Assembly (NCBI GenBank): GCA_949292795.1
Contig: CASFBR010000075.1
Span: forward strand, 1-64,000
Direction: 5' to 3'
Source of the DNA: an uncultured Eubacteriales bacterium
Lineage (GTDB): Bacteria; Bacillota; Clostridia; Lachnospirales; Lachnospiraceae
Length of the DNA: 64,000 nt
Shown piece after piece: positions 40,515 through 49,408 of the stretch. Both the position numbers and the translations under genes were made by a program. The first letter of the stretch is position 1, and every line of letters starts with the position of its first letter. The notes beneath the pieces were generated by a model. That model was not told the origin of the DNA. It did no database searches and was given only the letters and a program-made list of their open reading frames with translations.

Positions 40515-42140
40515 ATGCAAAGAAGAACTTTAGCAGCAATGATGGCACTGTGTATGCTGGCATCGGCAGGGGCGTGCGGTAATTCTGAAGGGAGCGGCCA
40601 GCCGTCCGCAAGCACAGATACGGCAGCAGCCGGTGACAGCAAAGCCGCTGTTTCAGATGAGACATCGGCTGAAGCTGCGGCAGAGGCGGACGCGCCGGAG
40701 GACATGGATGAGATCACAATGGTCTGCTCGGCTATGGGGGCGGTTCCAGCGGGACTTCAGGATGTGGAGGACGCGATCAATGCGATTACGGAAGCGGAAA
40801 TCAACACGCATGTGACGATCGAAATGATCGAGGCTGGAAGCTATCCGCAGCAGATCAACCTGAAAATATCGTCGGGCGAGCCGTTTGACCTGATGATCAC
40901 CCGGCCGATTGGAAGCGCATGCTACAGCTCCATGGCCGCCCAAAATCAGTTTATGGATATTTCCGGGCTGCTTGAGGAATAAGGGCAGGGGATTCTTGAT
41001 ACGGTCGGCGATACCTTGTCCGCGACAACGGTGGACGGTCAGGTTTTCGGCGTCCCCACATGGCGCTCCATGGTCAGCAGCGCGTATATTTGTATGCGGA
41101 CGGATGTGTTAGAGGACCTGGGCCTTCTGGAAAAAGCTCAGAACATGACGTCGTTCTCAGAATATGAGGAGATCATGAAGGCCGTTGCGGAGAGTGAAAA
41201 GTGGGGCTATCTGACGCCGATGGTGGCTTCGGACAATGTCGGTACCTGTCTGGCGCTGGACGGCTGTTATCTTGGCAATGACAAATTTGCCGATGCGAGC
41301 GCCTATGACCAGCTGGGCGACTTAAACCGTATGATCGCCATTAACCCTGACGGAAGCGATCCCACGGTCATCAGCAATTTTGAATCTGAAGAATACCATA
41401 AGATGTACGAGAAAATGAAGGAATGGTATGAAAAGGGCTATATTTATAAAGATGCGGCAACTCAGAGTGATGCCGGCGGCGAGCTGGTTAAAACGAATGT
41501 GGGCTTTTCCTATCTGGCACAGGGAGAGATCGGCATGGAAACGGCTCAGTCGACAACGTGCGGCATGCCGATAACCTGTGTGAAGGTATTGACACTGCCG
41601 ATTTCCACATCCTCCTGTACAAAATTTGTGTGGACTGTTCCTCAAAATTCCGCCAGCCCGGAGGCTGCGGTGAAGTTCCTGAACATGATGTACACAGATG
41701 CGAGAATTGCCAACCTGCTGGCATGGGGTGTAGAGAATGTTCATTATACTGTAAAGGATGGCGTGGCTTATTTTATGGACGGCGAGGATGCCACGACATG
41801 CGCGTACCATACAAATGACTTTTTGTACGGCAATCAGTTTTTAGTGCTGCCATGGGATGGCCAGGAGGCAAATCTGCGCGAGGTTGCCGCTGAAGAAATG
41901 GAAAATGCACAGATGAGCGCATACCTGGGCTTTTCCTGTGACACAACCTCCATCGCCAACGAGCTGACAGCGCTGACAAATGCAATTTCCGAGTTCCGTC
42001 CCTCCATTAATGCCGGTATCGCCTCTGCAGAGGACTACGATGCGTTTGTTGAAAAGCTGCATAACTCCGGTCTTGATAAGGTGATTGAAACCTATCAGAG
42101 CCAGCTGGATGCATGGCTGGCCAAAAATGGCGGGGAATAA
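40515..42140 (+). pseudogene. Solute-binding lipoprotein 1, interrupted by a nonsense codon
   Basis: A 541-codon frame homologous along its length to the two following lipoproteins. The signal peptide MQRRTLAAMMALCMLASAGA leads to Cys21. Codon 156 is TAA (40980-40982) where the paralogues have the Tyr of EYGQDIL; the frame resumes at once as GQGILDTVGD with no shift. The rest to KVIETYQSQLDAWLAKNGGE is intact, including the DUF3502-like end. The single change (TAC or TAT to TAA) suggests recent inactivation, a sequencing error, or readthrough. AGGAGGTTGTTTTT precedes the ATG. If translated, only a 155-residue fragment would be made. Confidence 0.85.
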
Positions 42141-42171
42141 CAGGCGATTGGATTTTTTGATACTCTCATAA

Positions 42172-42232
42172 TTTTTTCTGATATAGGTATAGGAAATTCC
42201 TATTTTACCTTCAGGCCGGAAGCTGGTATAAT
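42172..42232 (+). promoter_or_regulatory. Promoter and LysR-type box of binding protein 2
   Basis: TTTACC (42204-42209), a 17-bp spacer and TATAAT (42227-42232). Just upstream, TAGGAAATTCCTA (42190-42202) is a T-N11-A palindrome of the LysR kind. TTTTTTCTGATA precedes it, and the same block lies at equal distance from the promoter of binding protein 3. Confidence 0.7.
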
Positions 42233-42314
42233 AAAAATACTTTAAAGGCAGCGTGCTGCGCCTTGTGCGCCGACGCTATATTTCCTTCGGGAAAAAAATT
42301 TATGGGAGGTTTTT

Positions 42315-43949
42315 ATGAAAGGGAAATTAACAGCATTATTAATGGCAGCATGCCTTGTGGCATCATCGATGGCTGCCTGCGGCAATTCGGAGACTTCAGG
42401 AAATGATGCGCCCGCAGCCGACAGCGCAGCGGGAGATACTGCGGCAGCCGGTGAGAGTTCGGACGCAGCCGGGGAAAGCGGGGCGGCCGGAGACGATGCC
42501 GCCATGAGCGGTGATATGGCGGAAATCAAGATGACATATCTTTCCATGGGGCCGCTTCCGGCGGACCTTCAGCTTGTTGAGGACGAGCTTAACAAGATCA
42601 CAGAGTCTGAGCTGAATATTCATGTTACTATGGAAATGCTGGAGCCGGCCAATTTTGCTCAGCAGGTCAATCTTAAGATGTCCTCTGCGGAACCGTTTGA
42701 CCTTCTGTGTACCATGCCTTCAGGTACGGCAAGCTTTAACAACATGGCATCGCAGAATCAGCTGATGGATATTACCGATCTGCTGGATGAATATGGACAG
42801 GATATTTTAAATACGGTCGGTGATCTGATGAAATCAACGACCGTCAATGGTAGCATCTATGGCGTGCCGACCTGGCGTTCTCTTGTAACGAGTACATATG
42901 TTGTTATGCGTACCGATGTGCTTGAGGACCTTGGACTTCTTGAAAAGGCTCAGAACATGACGACGCTCACCGAGTATGAGGAGATTCTTGCAGCTGTTAA
43001 AGCAAGCGATAAATGGAATTATCTTGCCGGCATGGCGGCATCAGACCTCGTAGGTACTGTTCTGCCGATGGGCGGCTGCTATATGGGCGAGGACAGCTTT
43101 GCGGATTATACATGCTACGACCAGCTTGGCGATACAAACAAGATGATCGCGATCAATCCGGACGGCAGCGATCATACGGTTGTGAACAACTTCAAAACCG
43201 AAGAATATCACAAGATGTATGAGAAGATGAAGGACTGGTATGACAAGGGCTATGTATACGGAGACGTGACGACTCAGACGGATAAGGCCGGAGAAATGGT
43301 TAAATCCAACGCGGTATTTTCCTTCTTCTCACAGAGTGAGATCGGTGTGGAGCAGGCCAGAGAGACCGAGTGCGGTATGCCGATGACCTGTGTAAAGATG
43401 ATCACGATGCCGATTTCGACCTCCACCTGTACGAAGTTTGTATGGACGGTTCCGACAACCTCCAAAGAGCCGGAAGCAGCAATCCGTTTCCTGAATATGA
43501 TGTATACGGATTCCCGCGTGGCCAATCTTCTGGCATGGGGTATCGAAGGTACTCATTATCAGGTAAAGGATGGCGTAGCTTATTTCATGGATGGCCAGGA
43601 TGCCAATACATGTACCTATCACACCTGTGATTTCCTCTATGGCAATCAGTTCCTCGTACTTCCGTGGGACGGCCAGCCGGCAGACTTCCGTGATCAGGCG
43701 ATGGCAGAGATGGATGCCGCAGAGGTCAGCGCTTACCTGGGCTTTGCATGTGATACAACGCCGATTTCCAATGAGATTTCCGCTGTGTCCAATGTTATTG
43801 CAGAGTTCCTTCCGTCCATCGACTCCGGTGTAGCTACCCAGGAGGACTACGATGCGTTCCTCGAGAAGCTGGATGGCTCCGGTATGGACAAGATTCTTGC
43901 CGAATATCAGAGCCAGCTGGATGCATGGCTTGAGGCTCAGGGCCAGTAA
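42315..43949 (+). CDS. ABC-type solute-binding lipoprotein 2 (DUF3502-like)
   Basis: A 544-residue exported lipoprotein. MKGKLTALLMAACLVASSMA precedes Cys22; residues 25-70 are an Ala/Gly/Asp/Ser linker. The mature domain begins EIKMTYLSMGPLPADLQLVE, shows YGVPTWRSLVTSTYVVMRTD and DYDAFLEKLDGSGMDKIL, and ends with the DUF3502 region found in LplA/YtcQ-like binding proteins of Gram-positive bacteria. The ligand is often an oligosaccharide in that family but cannot be read here. No permease or ATPase gene is nearby. It has its own promoter and a terminator, so it is a separate unit. Confidence 0.87.
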   Translation: MKGKLTALLMAACLVASSMAACGNSETSGNDAPAADSAAGDTAAAGESSDAAGESGAAGDDAAMSGDMAEIKMTYLSMGPLPADLQLVEDELNKITESELNIHVTMEMLEPANFAQQVNLKMSSAEPFDLLCTMPSGTASFNNMASQNQLMDITDLLDEYGQDILNTVGDLMKSTTVNGSIYGVPTWRSLVTSTYVVMRTDVLEDLGLLEKAQNMTTLTEYEEILAAVKASDKWNYLAGMAASDLVGTVLPMGGCYMGEDSFADYTCYDQLGDTNKMIAINPDGSDHTVVNNFKTEEYHKMYEKMKDWYDKGYVYGDVTTQTDKAGEMVKSNAVFSFFSQSEIGVEQARETECGMPMTCVKMITMPISTSTCTKFVWTVPTTSKEPEAAIRFLNMMYTDSRVANLLAWGIEGTHYQVKDGVAYFMDGQDANTCTYHTCDFLYGNQFLVLPWDGQPADFRDQAMAEMDAAEVSAYLGFACDTTPISNEISAVSNVIAEFLPSIDSGVATQEDYDAFLEKLDGSGMDKILAEYQSQLDAWLEAQGQ

Positions 43950-43971
43950 ATAACGATTTTATCCGGATATG

Positions 43972-44008
43972 ACGCTCCGCAGCTGCAAAATGCTGCGGGG
44001 CGTTTTTG
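43972..44008 (+). terminator. Intrinsic terminator after binding protein 2
   Basis: ACGCTCCGCAGC (43972-43983) pairs with GCTGCGGGGCGT (43992-44003), with one G-T pair, followed by TTTTGT. Confidence 0.9.
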
Positions 44009-44084
44009 TATAGAAAACGGCGTTTTGGTGCAGCAAAAAGCTTTGCGGGATGCGCACACGGAAAGCTTTTTACAGGGCCCATAG

Positions 44085-44145
44085 TTTTTTCTGATACCCC
44101 TATTGAGTATTTCTATTTTACCTTGTAAGCCACAGGTGATATGAT
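44085..44145 (+). promoter_or_regulatory. Promoter of binding protein 3
   Basis: TTTACC (44117-44122), a 17-bp spacer and TATGAT (44140-44145). TTTTTTCTGATA at 44085-44096 and the intervening AT-rich stretch match the region in front of binding protein 2, but the LysR-like palindrome is degenerate here. Confidence 0.7.
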
Positions 44146-44210
44146 AGAAATACATTAAAGGTACTTGTATTCCCTTTGGGGAGACAAAAGATTAATGGGA
44201 GGTTGTTTTT

Positions 44211-45845
44211 ATGAAAGGAAAATTAACAGCATTATTAATGGCAGCATGCCTTGTGGCATCATCCATGGCCGCCTGCGGTAATTCAGAGTCCTCAGGAAAT
44301 GATGCGCCCGCAGCTGACAGCGCAGCCGGCGATACCGCAGCAGCCGGTGACAGCGCAGCAGCAGGCGGCGAAAGCGAAGCAGCCGGTGATGACGCCGCTG
44401 CACCCGAGGATATAGCAGAAATCAAGATGACCTATCTCTCGATGGGACCGCTGCCGGCAGACCTTCAGCTTGTTGAGGATGAGATCAACAAAATTTCTGA
44501 AGCTGAGATCGGTGTCCATGTAACTCTGGAAATGCTGGAGCCTGCAAACTTTGCTCAGCAGGTGAACCTTAAGATGTCCTCGGCAGAACCGTTCGATCTT
44601 CTGTGCAGTATGCCTTCCGGTACAGCCAGCTTTAACAACATGGCTTCCCAGAAACAGCTGATGGATATTTCAGATCTGTTAGAGGAGTACGGTCAGGATA
44701 TTTTAGACACGGTCGGCGATCTGATGAAGGCAACGACTATTGATGGAAGCATTTACGGTGTACCGACATGGCGTTCACTTGTAACAAGTACTTATATTGT
44801 TATGCGTACAGATGTTCTCGAGGACCTTGGACTTCTCGAGAAAGCACAGAACATGACATCCTTTGCAGAATACGAAGAAATCCTTCAGGCTGTAAAGGAC
44901 AGCGAAAAATGGAATTACCTTGCAGGTATCGTTGCATCTGACCTTGTAGGTACATGTCTCCCGATGGGCGGTTGCTATATGGGTGAAGAAAACTTCGCAG
45001 ACTTTACAACATATGACCAGCTTGGCGATACAAACAAGATGATCGCAATCAATCCGGACGGCAGCGATAATACAGTCATTAACAACTTTGAGACTGAAGA
45101 ATATCATAAGATGTACGAGAAGATGAAGGAATGGTATGACAAGGGCTATGTATACGGCGATGTTACTACTCAGACCGATAAGGCTGAGGAAATGGTAAAA
45201 TCCAACGTTGCATTCTCCTACTTCTCACAGAGCGAGATCGGTATTGAATCTTCAAAGGAAGCAACCTGCGGTATGCCGATGACCTGTGTGAAGCTGGTAA
45301 CGATGCCGATTTCCACATCAACCTGTAACAAGTTCGTATGGTCTGTTCCTACGACCTCCAAGGAGCCTGAAGCAGCAATCAAATTCCTCAACATGATGTA
45401 CACCGATTCCAGAATCTGTAACCTGCTTGCATGGGGTATCGAAGGTACTCATTATCAGGTAAAAGACGGTGTGGCTTACTTCCTTGATGGTCAGGATGCC
45501 AATACATGTACATATCATACATGCGACTTCATTTACGGCAATCAGTTCCTTGTACTGCCATGGGACGGACAGTCCGCAGACTTCCGTGACATTGCATTAG
45601 AGGAAATGGAAAATGCTGAGACAAGCGTATACCTTGGCTTTGCCTGCGATACGACCAATATTTCCGGCGAGATTTCCGCTGTATCCAACGTTATCTCCGA
45701 GTTCCTTCCATCCATCGACTCCGGTGTAGCTGCTCAGGAAGATTATGATGCTTTCCTCGAAAAGCTCAACACCTCCGGTATGGACAAGATTCTTGCCGAA
45801 TACCAGACACAGCTGGATGCATGGCTTGAAGCTCAGGGGCAGTAA
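44211..45845 (+). CDS. ABC-type solute-binding lipoprotein 3 (DUF3502-like)
   Basis: A 544-residue paralogue of binding protein 2 with the same signal peptide, Cys22, linker style and domain order. Differences cluster in the mature domain (for example NVISEFLPSIDSGVAAQED). Its codons are visibly more A/T-rich at third positions than those of copy 2, closer to highly expressed genes, which suggests that this copy is the main product. Two hairpin terminators follow. It is orphan with respect to permeases. Confidence 0.87.
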   Translation: MKGKLTALLMAACLVASSMAACGNSESSGNDAPAADSAAGDTAAAGDSAAAGGESEAAGDDAAAPEDIAEIKMTYLSMGPLPADLQLVEDEINKISEAEIGVHVTLEMLEPANFAQQVNLKMSSAEPFDLLCSMPSGTASFNNMASQKQLMDISDLLEEYGQDILDTVGDLMKATTIDGSIYGVPTWRSLVTSTYIVMRTDVLEDLGLLEKAQNMTSFAEYEEILQAVKDSEKWNYLAGIVASDLVGTCLPMGGCYMGEENFADFTTYDQLGDTNKMIAINPDGSDNTVINNFETEEYHKMYEKMKEWYDKGYVYGDVTTQTDKAEEMVKSNVAFSYFSQSEIGIESSKEATCGMPMTCVKLVTMPISTSTCNKFVWSVPTTSKEPEAAIKFLNMMYTDSRICNLLAWGIEGTHYQVKDGVAYFLDGQDANTCTYHTCDFIYGNQFLVLPWDGQSADFRDIALEEMENAETSVYLGFACDTTNISGEISAVSNVISEFLPSIDSGVAAQEDYDAFLEKLNTSGMDKILAEYQTQLDAWLEAQGQ

Positions 45846-45917
45846 TTCGCAGCCTGTGGTCATAAATTTTGGTGATTCATCTAAAGTGAATCCTATAAAA
45901 CTGTAACGTCCTCTTAA

Positions 45918-45972
45918 AAACCGCCCTGCGGCGATGGCAGTCGATGCCGGAAGCCGCAGGGCGGTTTGTTGC
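45918..45972 (+). terminator. Intrinsic terminator after binding protein 3
   Basis: AAACCGCCCTGCGGC (45918-45932) pairs perfectly with GCCGCAGGGCGGTTT (45953-45967). Confidence 0.9.
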
Positions 45973-46107
45973 GATACGCCCGAAGGACGACCGCCGTGCT
46001 TGCACGGGCGGGCATCCGACGGGCAACGGTCATCGAGTGGCAATGCCGCGAGATGAGCGAGGCATCGCGATGATCGGGTAGGGGAAGGAATCTTCCCCTA
46101 CCCGATC
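45971..46107 (+). repeat. Dispersed structured element, copy B
   Basis: A plus-strand copy of the element at 23412-23594, sharing GCGATACGCCCG, CCGCCGTGCTTGCAC, GGGCAACGGTCATCGAG, CGCGAGATGAGCGAGG and the closing hairpin. It lies directly behind the terminator of binding protein 3 and lacks the 45-50 bp extra stretch of copy A. Confidence 0.85.
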
Positions 46108-46113
46108 TTTTTT
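46072..46113 (+). terminator. Perfect 15-bp terminator closing copy B
   Basis: GATCGGGTAGGGGAA (46072-46086) and TTCCCCTACCCGATC (46093-46107) pair without mismatch around GGAATC, followed by six T. Confidence 0.9.
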
Positions 46114-46128
46114 AAAAATAATGATTAT

Positions 46129-46284
46129 TCAGCCAAAATATTCCTGCTGCTGATCTTCGGAATCTGCGATTTTTCCGGCCAGTGTTACCGGAAGGGTGAG
46201 CAGCGCTCCAAGAAGCGGAACTATTGCGGAGCCAAAGAACAACAGGGGCCATTTTTTCCTGAGAATGGTGTGATTAAATTTCAT
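46129..46284 (-). CDS. 51-residue predicted membrane peptide
   Basis: It begins MKFNHTILRKKWP and ends QQQEYFG. Residues 12-37 form one hydrophobic helix rich in Leu, Pro and Gly; the N terminus is basic, the C terminus acidic. The ATG at 46284 lies inside the last codons of the phospholipase C-like gene (11-base overlap, different frame), with CAGGAGGAATTACAAT as ribosome site, so translation is coupled. Inside-positive topology would place the tail outside. It may be an accessory or anchor for the upstream protein; no family was recognised. Confidence 0.72.
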   Translation of the reverse strand: MKFNHTILRKKWPLLFFGSAIVPLLGALLTLPVTLAGKIADSEDQQQEYFG

Positions 46285-47140
46285 ATTGTAATTCCTCCTG
46301 ATAAGAAAATACCGGGATCGACTGCCAGTTCATTTCCGGCCCAAAGGTATTATAAAAATATTTATCCAGCGGCCGGAATTTGTAAATATGTTCCATATAA
46401 TTATCGATAAGCGACAGGCACCGTCCGGCGGCGCGATTCATGAGCTTTTCAAGCCGCAGGCTGCTGTCCTGACATTCGGGAATGCCCTGAGGCCGGAGCA
46501 TGAGCCCGTGCATTTTTGTATAATTACCTGAAAGCCTTAATAGTGTGTCCATAAAGAGCCGCTTCCATGCGTGCGGAACGCGTAAAAGCTTCTGATAAAA
46601 GATGATCGATTTCATAGCCTTATAAATCTGCTCGGTTGTCAGCGGGGTTAAAAAAGGCTGAATAATCCGTGCATTGTCCCGGGTAGCCTCAATATGACCG
46701 GCAAGCGGATGTCTTACCGGGTCAAGGCCGTCTTTGAGCATCAGATAACGGTCAAATTCCACTTCGATTTCCGTGTGGGTCACATTGCAGGTGCGGCTTT
46801 TATTTTCAATATATCCATGACATGTGCTGTCTAAAGCAAAATGACAGATAAAGCCGAGAAGCCAGGCGATTGCCGCGGTGTTTTCGTAAGGTGTTGCCGA
46901 AATATCCCGGATCATATGTGCTGCATTGCCAAAGAAATCGGAAGCGGGCTGGTTATGCATTCCGAAGCCGAGTGTGCTCACCGGGTTATTGACCAGAGGC
47001 TTGTAATAAAATAAAAGATCCGGCCCGTGCAGGCCGATATAATAAAGAGGCAGATGTTCTTCGACCACACCTGCAGCATGGCCGGAAAGCTGCCGGCGCA
47101 GCTGTTCTCCAAATTTATAGTGGGCATAGGTTGACGGCAT
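46274..47140 (-). CDS. Zinc-dependent phospholipase C-family protein
   Basis: A 288-residue member of the zinc-dependent phospholipase C/S1-P1-nuclease-like fold. TYAHYKFGEQL near the N terminus, GLHGPDLLFYY, MHNQPASDFF, and WLLGFICHFALDSTCHGYIE carry the His/Asp residues that would hold metal ions. No export signal is seen, as is usual for the Clostridia members, so it is probably cytosolic and its lipid substrate is unproven. It overlaps and precedes the 51-residue membrane peptide gene. Confidence 0.83.
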   Translation of the reverse strand: MPSTYAHYKFGEQLRRQLSGHAAGVVEEHLPLYYIGLHGPDLLFYYKPLVNNPVSTLGFGMHNQPASDFFGNAAHMIRDISATPYENTAAIAWLLGFICHFALDSTCHGYIENKSRTCNVTHTEIEVEFDRYLMLKDGLDPVRHPLAGHIEATRDNARIIQPFLTPLTTEQIYKAMKSIIFYQKLLRVPHAWKRLFMDTLLRLSGNYTKMHGLMLRPQGIPECQDSSLRLEKLMNRAAGRCLSLIDNYMEHIYKFRPLDKYFYNTFGPEMNWQSIPVFSYQEELQYEI

Positions 47141-47424
47141 ACAGATTCCTCCTCCCGTAAAATAGTGTCTGTTTATATTTATATTTATTAATAGAGTCTG
47201 TTCATATTTATTTTATATATTTATATGATTTAATGATAAGCATACGATTTAATAATAAGTATAGGATTTAATAAAAAGTATACTATGGATATGCTAAGCT
47301 GCAATGAACCGTATTTAAAGACTATGTAAAGATATGATAAAAGCGCTGACTATTTTCAATAAAAAAAAGAATTGTTTTTTATAAATTTTGTAGAAAATTT
47401 TTTACCTGAATTTGTAAAAAATCC
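47141..47424. other. AT-rich intergenic stretch upstream of the ribosomal cluster
   Basis: About 285 bases, very AT-rich, with loose repeats of GATTTAATAATAAGTATA type near 47226-47285. No open frame or defined hairpin was seen. It may act as an UP-like element for the rpsJ promoter. Confidence 0.5.
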
Positions 47425-47453
47425 TTGAAAACCAGGAATGTTTCGTGTATAAT
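47425..47453 (+). promoter_or_regulatory. Sigma-A promoter of the S10 operon
   Basis: TTGAAA (47425-47430), a 17-bp spacer and TATAAT (47448-47453), with A/T-rich tracts upstream. Confidence 0.85.
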
Positions 47454-47459
47454 ACTTGA

Positions 47460-47688
47460 TGTTGTGACATTGATAGCGATGAAGCGTGAGGTTGCTGCAA
47501 GGATTTTGCAGGTGTTCCGTGGAGCGAATGTCAAGTTAAGAAAACTGGCGACAAGTCACTGTACCAAGTAAACCATCTGTCAGAAAGCGCAGAAATGACG
47601 TGTGAGTTATTAAAAGATACACACGGGAGAGTGTACAGTCACCGCTTGTCGTACTGAAATGAAGTGCGAAAAGGAGGCGGCTTTTTTT
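47460..47688 (+). ncRNA. Long structured leader of the S10 operon
   Basis: About 230 untranslated bases lie between the promoter and rpsJ. GACATT with AATGTC (47466 and 47528 area), GCTGCAAGG with TTTTGCAGG, and ACACACGGGAGAGTGT can all pair. This length is more than needed for initiation and is the usual place for ribosomal-protein autoregulation; which protein binds is not readable. Confidence 0.5.
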
Positions 47689-48006
47689 ATGGCAAGTCAA
47701 GTAATGAGAATTACTCTCAAGGCGTATGATCACAAACTGATCGATCAGAGCGCTGGAAAAATTATTGAAACTGTTAAAAAGACTGGATCTAAGGTGAGCG
47801 GACCGGTGCCATTACCGACAAAGAAAGAGGTTGTTACAATCTTAAGAGCGGTTCACAAATATAAGGATTCCAGAGAACAGTTCGAGCAGAGAACACACAA
47901 GAGACTGATTGACATCATTACACCGACTCAGAAGACAGTTGATGCATTATCCAGACTGGAGATGCCTGCTGGCGTTTACATCGACATCAAGATGAAAACA
48001 AAATAA
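47689..48006 (+). CDS. rpsJ: Ribosomal protein S10
   Basis: A 105-residue protein of the 30S head (transcription factor NusE). [17 protein letters not shown] and [10 protein letters not shown] are invariant blocks, and the tail carries the family's [13 protein letters not shown] 47689 follows AAGGAGGCGGC; the in-frame ATG at 47659 lies upstream of that site. It is the first gene of the S10 operon behind a long leader. A 129-base spacer follows that holds a small GAGCGC/GCGCTC hairpin. Confidence 0.97.
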   Translation: MASQVMRITLKAYDHKLIDQSAGKIIETVKKTGSKVSGPVPLPTKKEVVTILRAVHKYKDSREQFEQRTHKRLIDIITPTQKTVDALSRLEMPAGVYIDIKMKTK

Positions 48007-48135
48007 TTTGATTGAAGTAAACAATCCTTAGGGTTTATTATAGATGATCGGATACACCGAATACTCATTGTAGACCGTCTAGGATGAGCGCGAGAGCGCT
48101 CCGCTGTAGATTAAAACAGGAGGTGCATTCTTATA

Positions 48136-48765
48136 ATGAAGAAAGCAATTTTAACGACAAAAATCGGAATGACTCAGATTTTTAATGAGGACGGAGTATT
48201 AACTCCCGTAACCGTTCTTCAGGCTGGCCCATGTGTTGTAACACAGGTTAAGACTGTTGAGAATGATGGTTACAGTGCAATCCAGGTGGGCTTTGGCGAC
48301 ATCAGAGAAAAGCTGGTGAATAAGCCTCAGAAAGGCCATTTTGATAAGGCTGGAGTTTCCGCCAAGAGATATGTAAAAGAGTTCAGACTTGAGGACGCGC
48401 AGAATTACACACTCGGTCAGGAGATCAAGGCAGACATCTTCGCTGCCGGCGACAAGATCGATGCGACTGCAAAGTCCAAGGGTAAAGGATTCCAGGGCGC
48501 TATTAAAAGACACGGACAGTCCAGAGGACCTATGGCTCACGGTTCCAAGTACCACAGACATGCCGGTTCCAACGGTTCTGCCACAACTCCGGGCCGTGTA
48601 TTCAAAGGAAAACACATGCCTGGCCATATGGGCTCCGTAAGAGTGACTGTTCAGAATCTTGAGGTTGTCAGAGTAGATGCGGATCAGAACCTGATCCTTG
48701 TTAAAGGCTCTGTGCCAGGACCGAAGAAGTCTCTGGTTATGCTTAAAGAATCAGTAAAAGCGTAA
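48136..48765 (+). CDS. rplC: Ribosomal protein L3
   Basis: A 209-residue 50S protein that nucleates assembly and reaches the peptidyl-transferase centre. KIGMTQIF at the N terminus, and [13 protein letters not shown] with [15 protein letters not shown] in the extended loop, are invariant. ACAGGAGGTGCATTCTTATA precedes the ATG. Second gene of the S10 operon. Confidence 0.97.
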   Translation: MKKAILTTKIGMTQIFNEDGVLTPVTVLQAGPCVVTQVKTVENDGYSAIQVGFGDIREKLVNKPQKGHFDKAGVSAKRYVKEFRLEDAQNYTLGQEIKADIFAAGDKIDATAKSKGKGFQGAIKRHGQSRGPMAHGSKYHRHAGSNGSATTPGRVFKGKHMPGHMGSVRVTVQNLEVVRVDADQNLILVKGSVPGPKKSLVMLKESVKA

Positions 48766-48787
48766 TTGCTGGAAGGAGGATATACAG

Positions 48788-49408
48788 ATGGCAAAAGTAT
48801 CTGTTTACAATATTGAAGGCAATCAGGTTGGCGAGATGGAATTAAATGACGCGATCTTCGGCGTAGAAGTAAACGAGCATTTAGTACACATGGCAGTTGT
48901 CAATCACCTTGCCGCAAAACGTCAGGGCACTCAGAGTGCCAAAACCCGCTCCGATGTATCCGGCGGCGGAAAGAAACCTTGGAGACAGAAGGGCACAGGC
49001 CATGCAAGACAGGGTTCAACAAGAGCTCCTCAGTGGACCGGCGGCGGCGTAGTTTTCGCTCCGAAGCCAAGAAACTACGAGTTCAAGATCAACAAGAAGG
49101 AAAGACGGCTTGCGCTTAAGTCCGTGCTTACTTCCAAAGTGAACGAAAACAAATTCATCGTCCTTGATTCCTTCAACCTGGACGAGATCAAGACAAAGAA
49201 ATTCAAGGCTGTTATGGATAACTTAAAGGTAACAAAGGCATTAGTTGTTCTCAATGAGAAAAATGACAACGTTACATTATCCGCAAGAAACATTCCTACC
49301 GTTAAAACAGCTCTGACAAACACGATCAACGTTTACGACATCTTAAAGTACGACACTGTTGTTGTGACAAAGGATGCGGTTGATACAATCCAGGAGGTGT
49401 ACGCATAA
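48788..49408 (+). CDS. rplD: Ribosomal protein L4
   Basis: A 206-residue 50S protein lining the exit tunnel. The tunnel loop [20 protein letters not shown] and [14 protein letters not shown] are clear. In many bacteria L4 also represses its own S10 operon. AAGGAGGATATACAG precedes the ATG. The stop overlaps the rplW ATG by one base (TAATG). Confidence 0.97.
   Translation: MAKVSVYNIEGNQVGEMELNDAIFGVEVNEHLVHMAVVNHLAAKRQGTQSAKTRSDVSGGGKKPWRQKGTGHARQGSTRAPQWTGGGVVFAPKPRNYEFKINKKERRLALKSVLTSKVNENKFIVLDSFNLDEIKTKKFKAVMDNLKVTKALVVLNEKNDNVTLSARNIPTVKTALTNTINVYDILKYDTVVVTKDAVDTIQEVYA

Noticed and set aside
40983..42140. Separate 374-residue binding-protein gene starting at 41016
   Set aside because: It lacks a signal peptide and ribosome site and is in the same frame as the upstream fragment; the two form one gene broken by a TAA.
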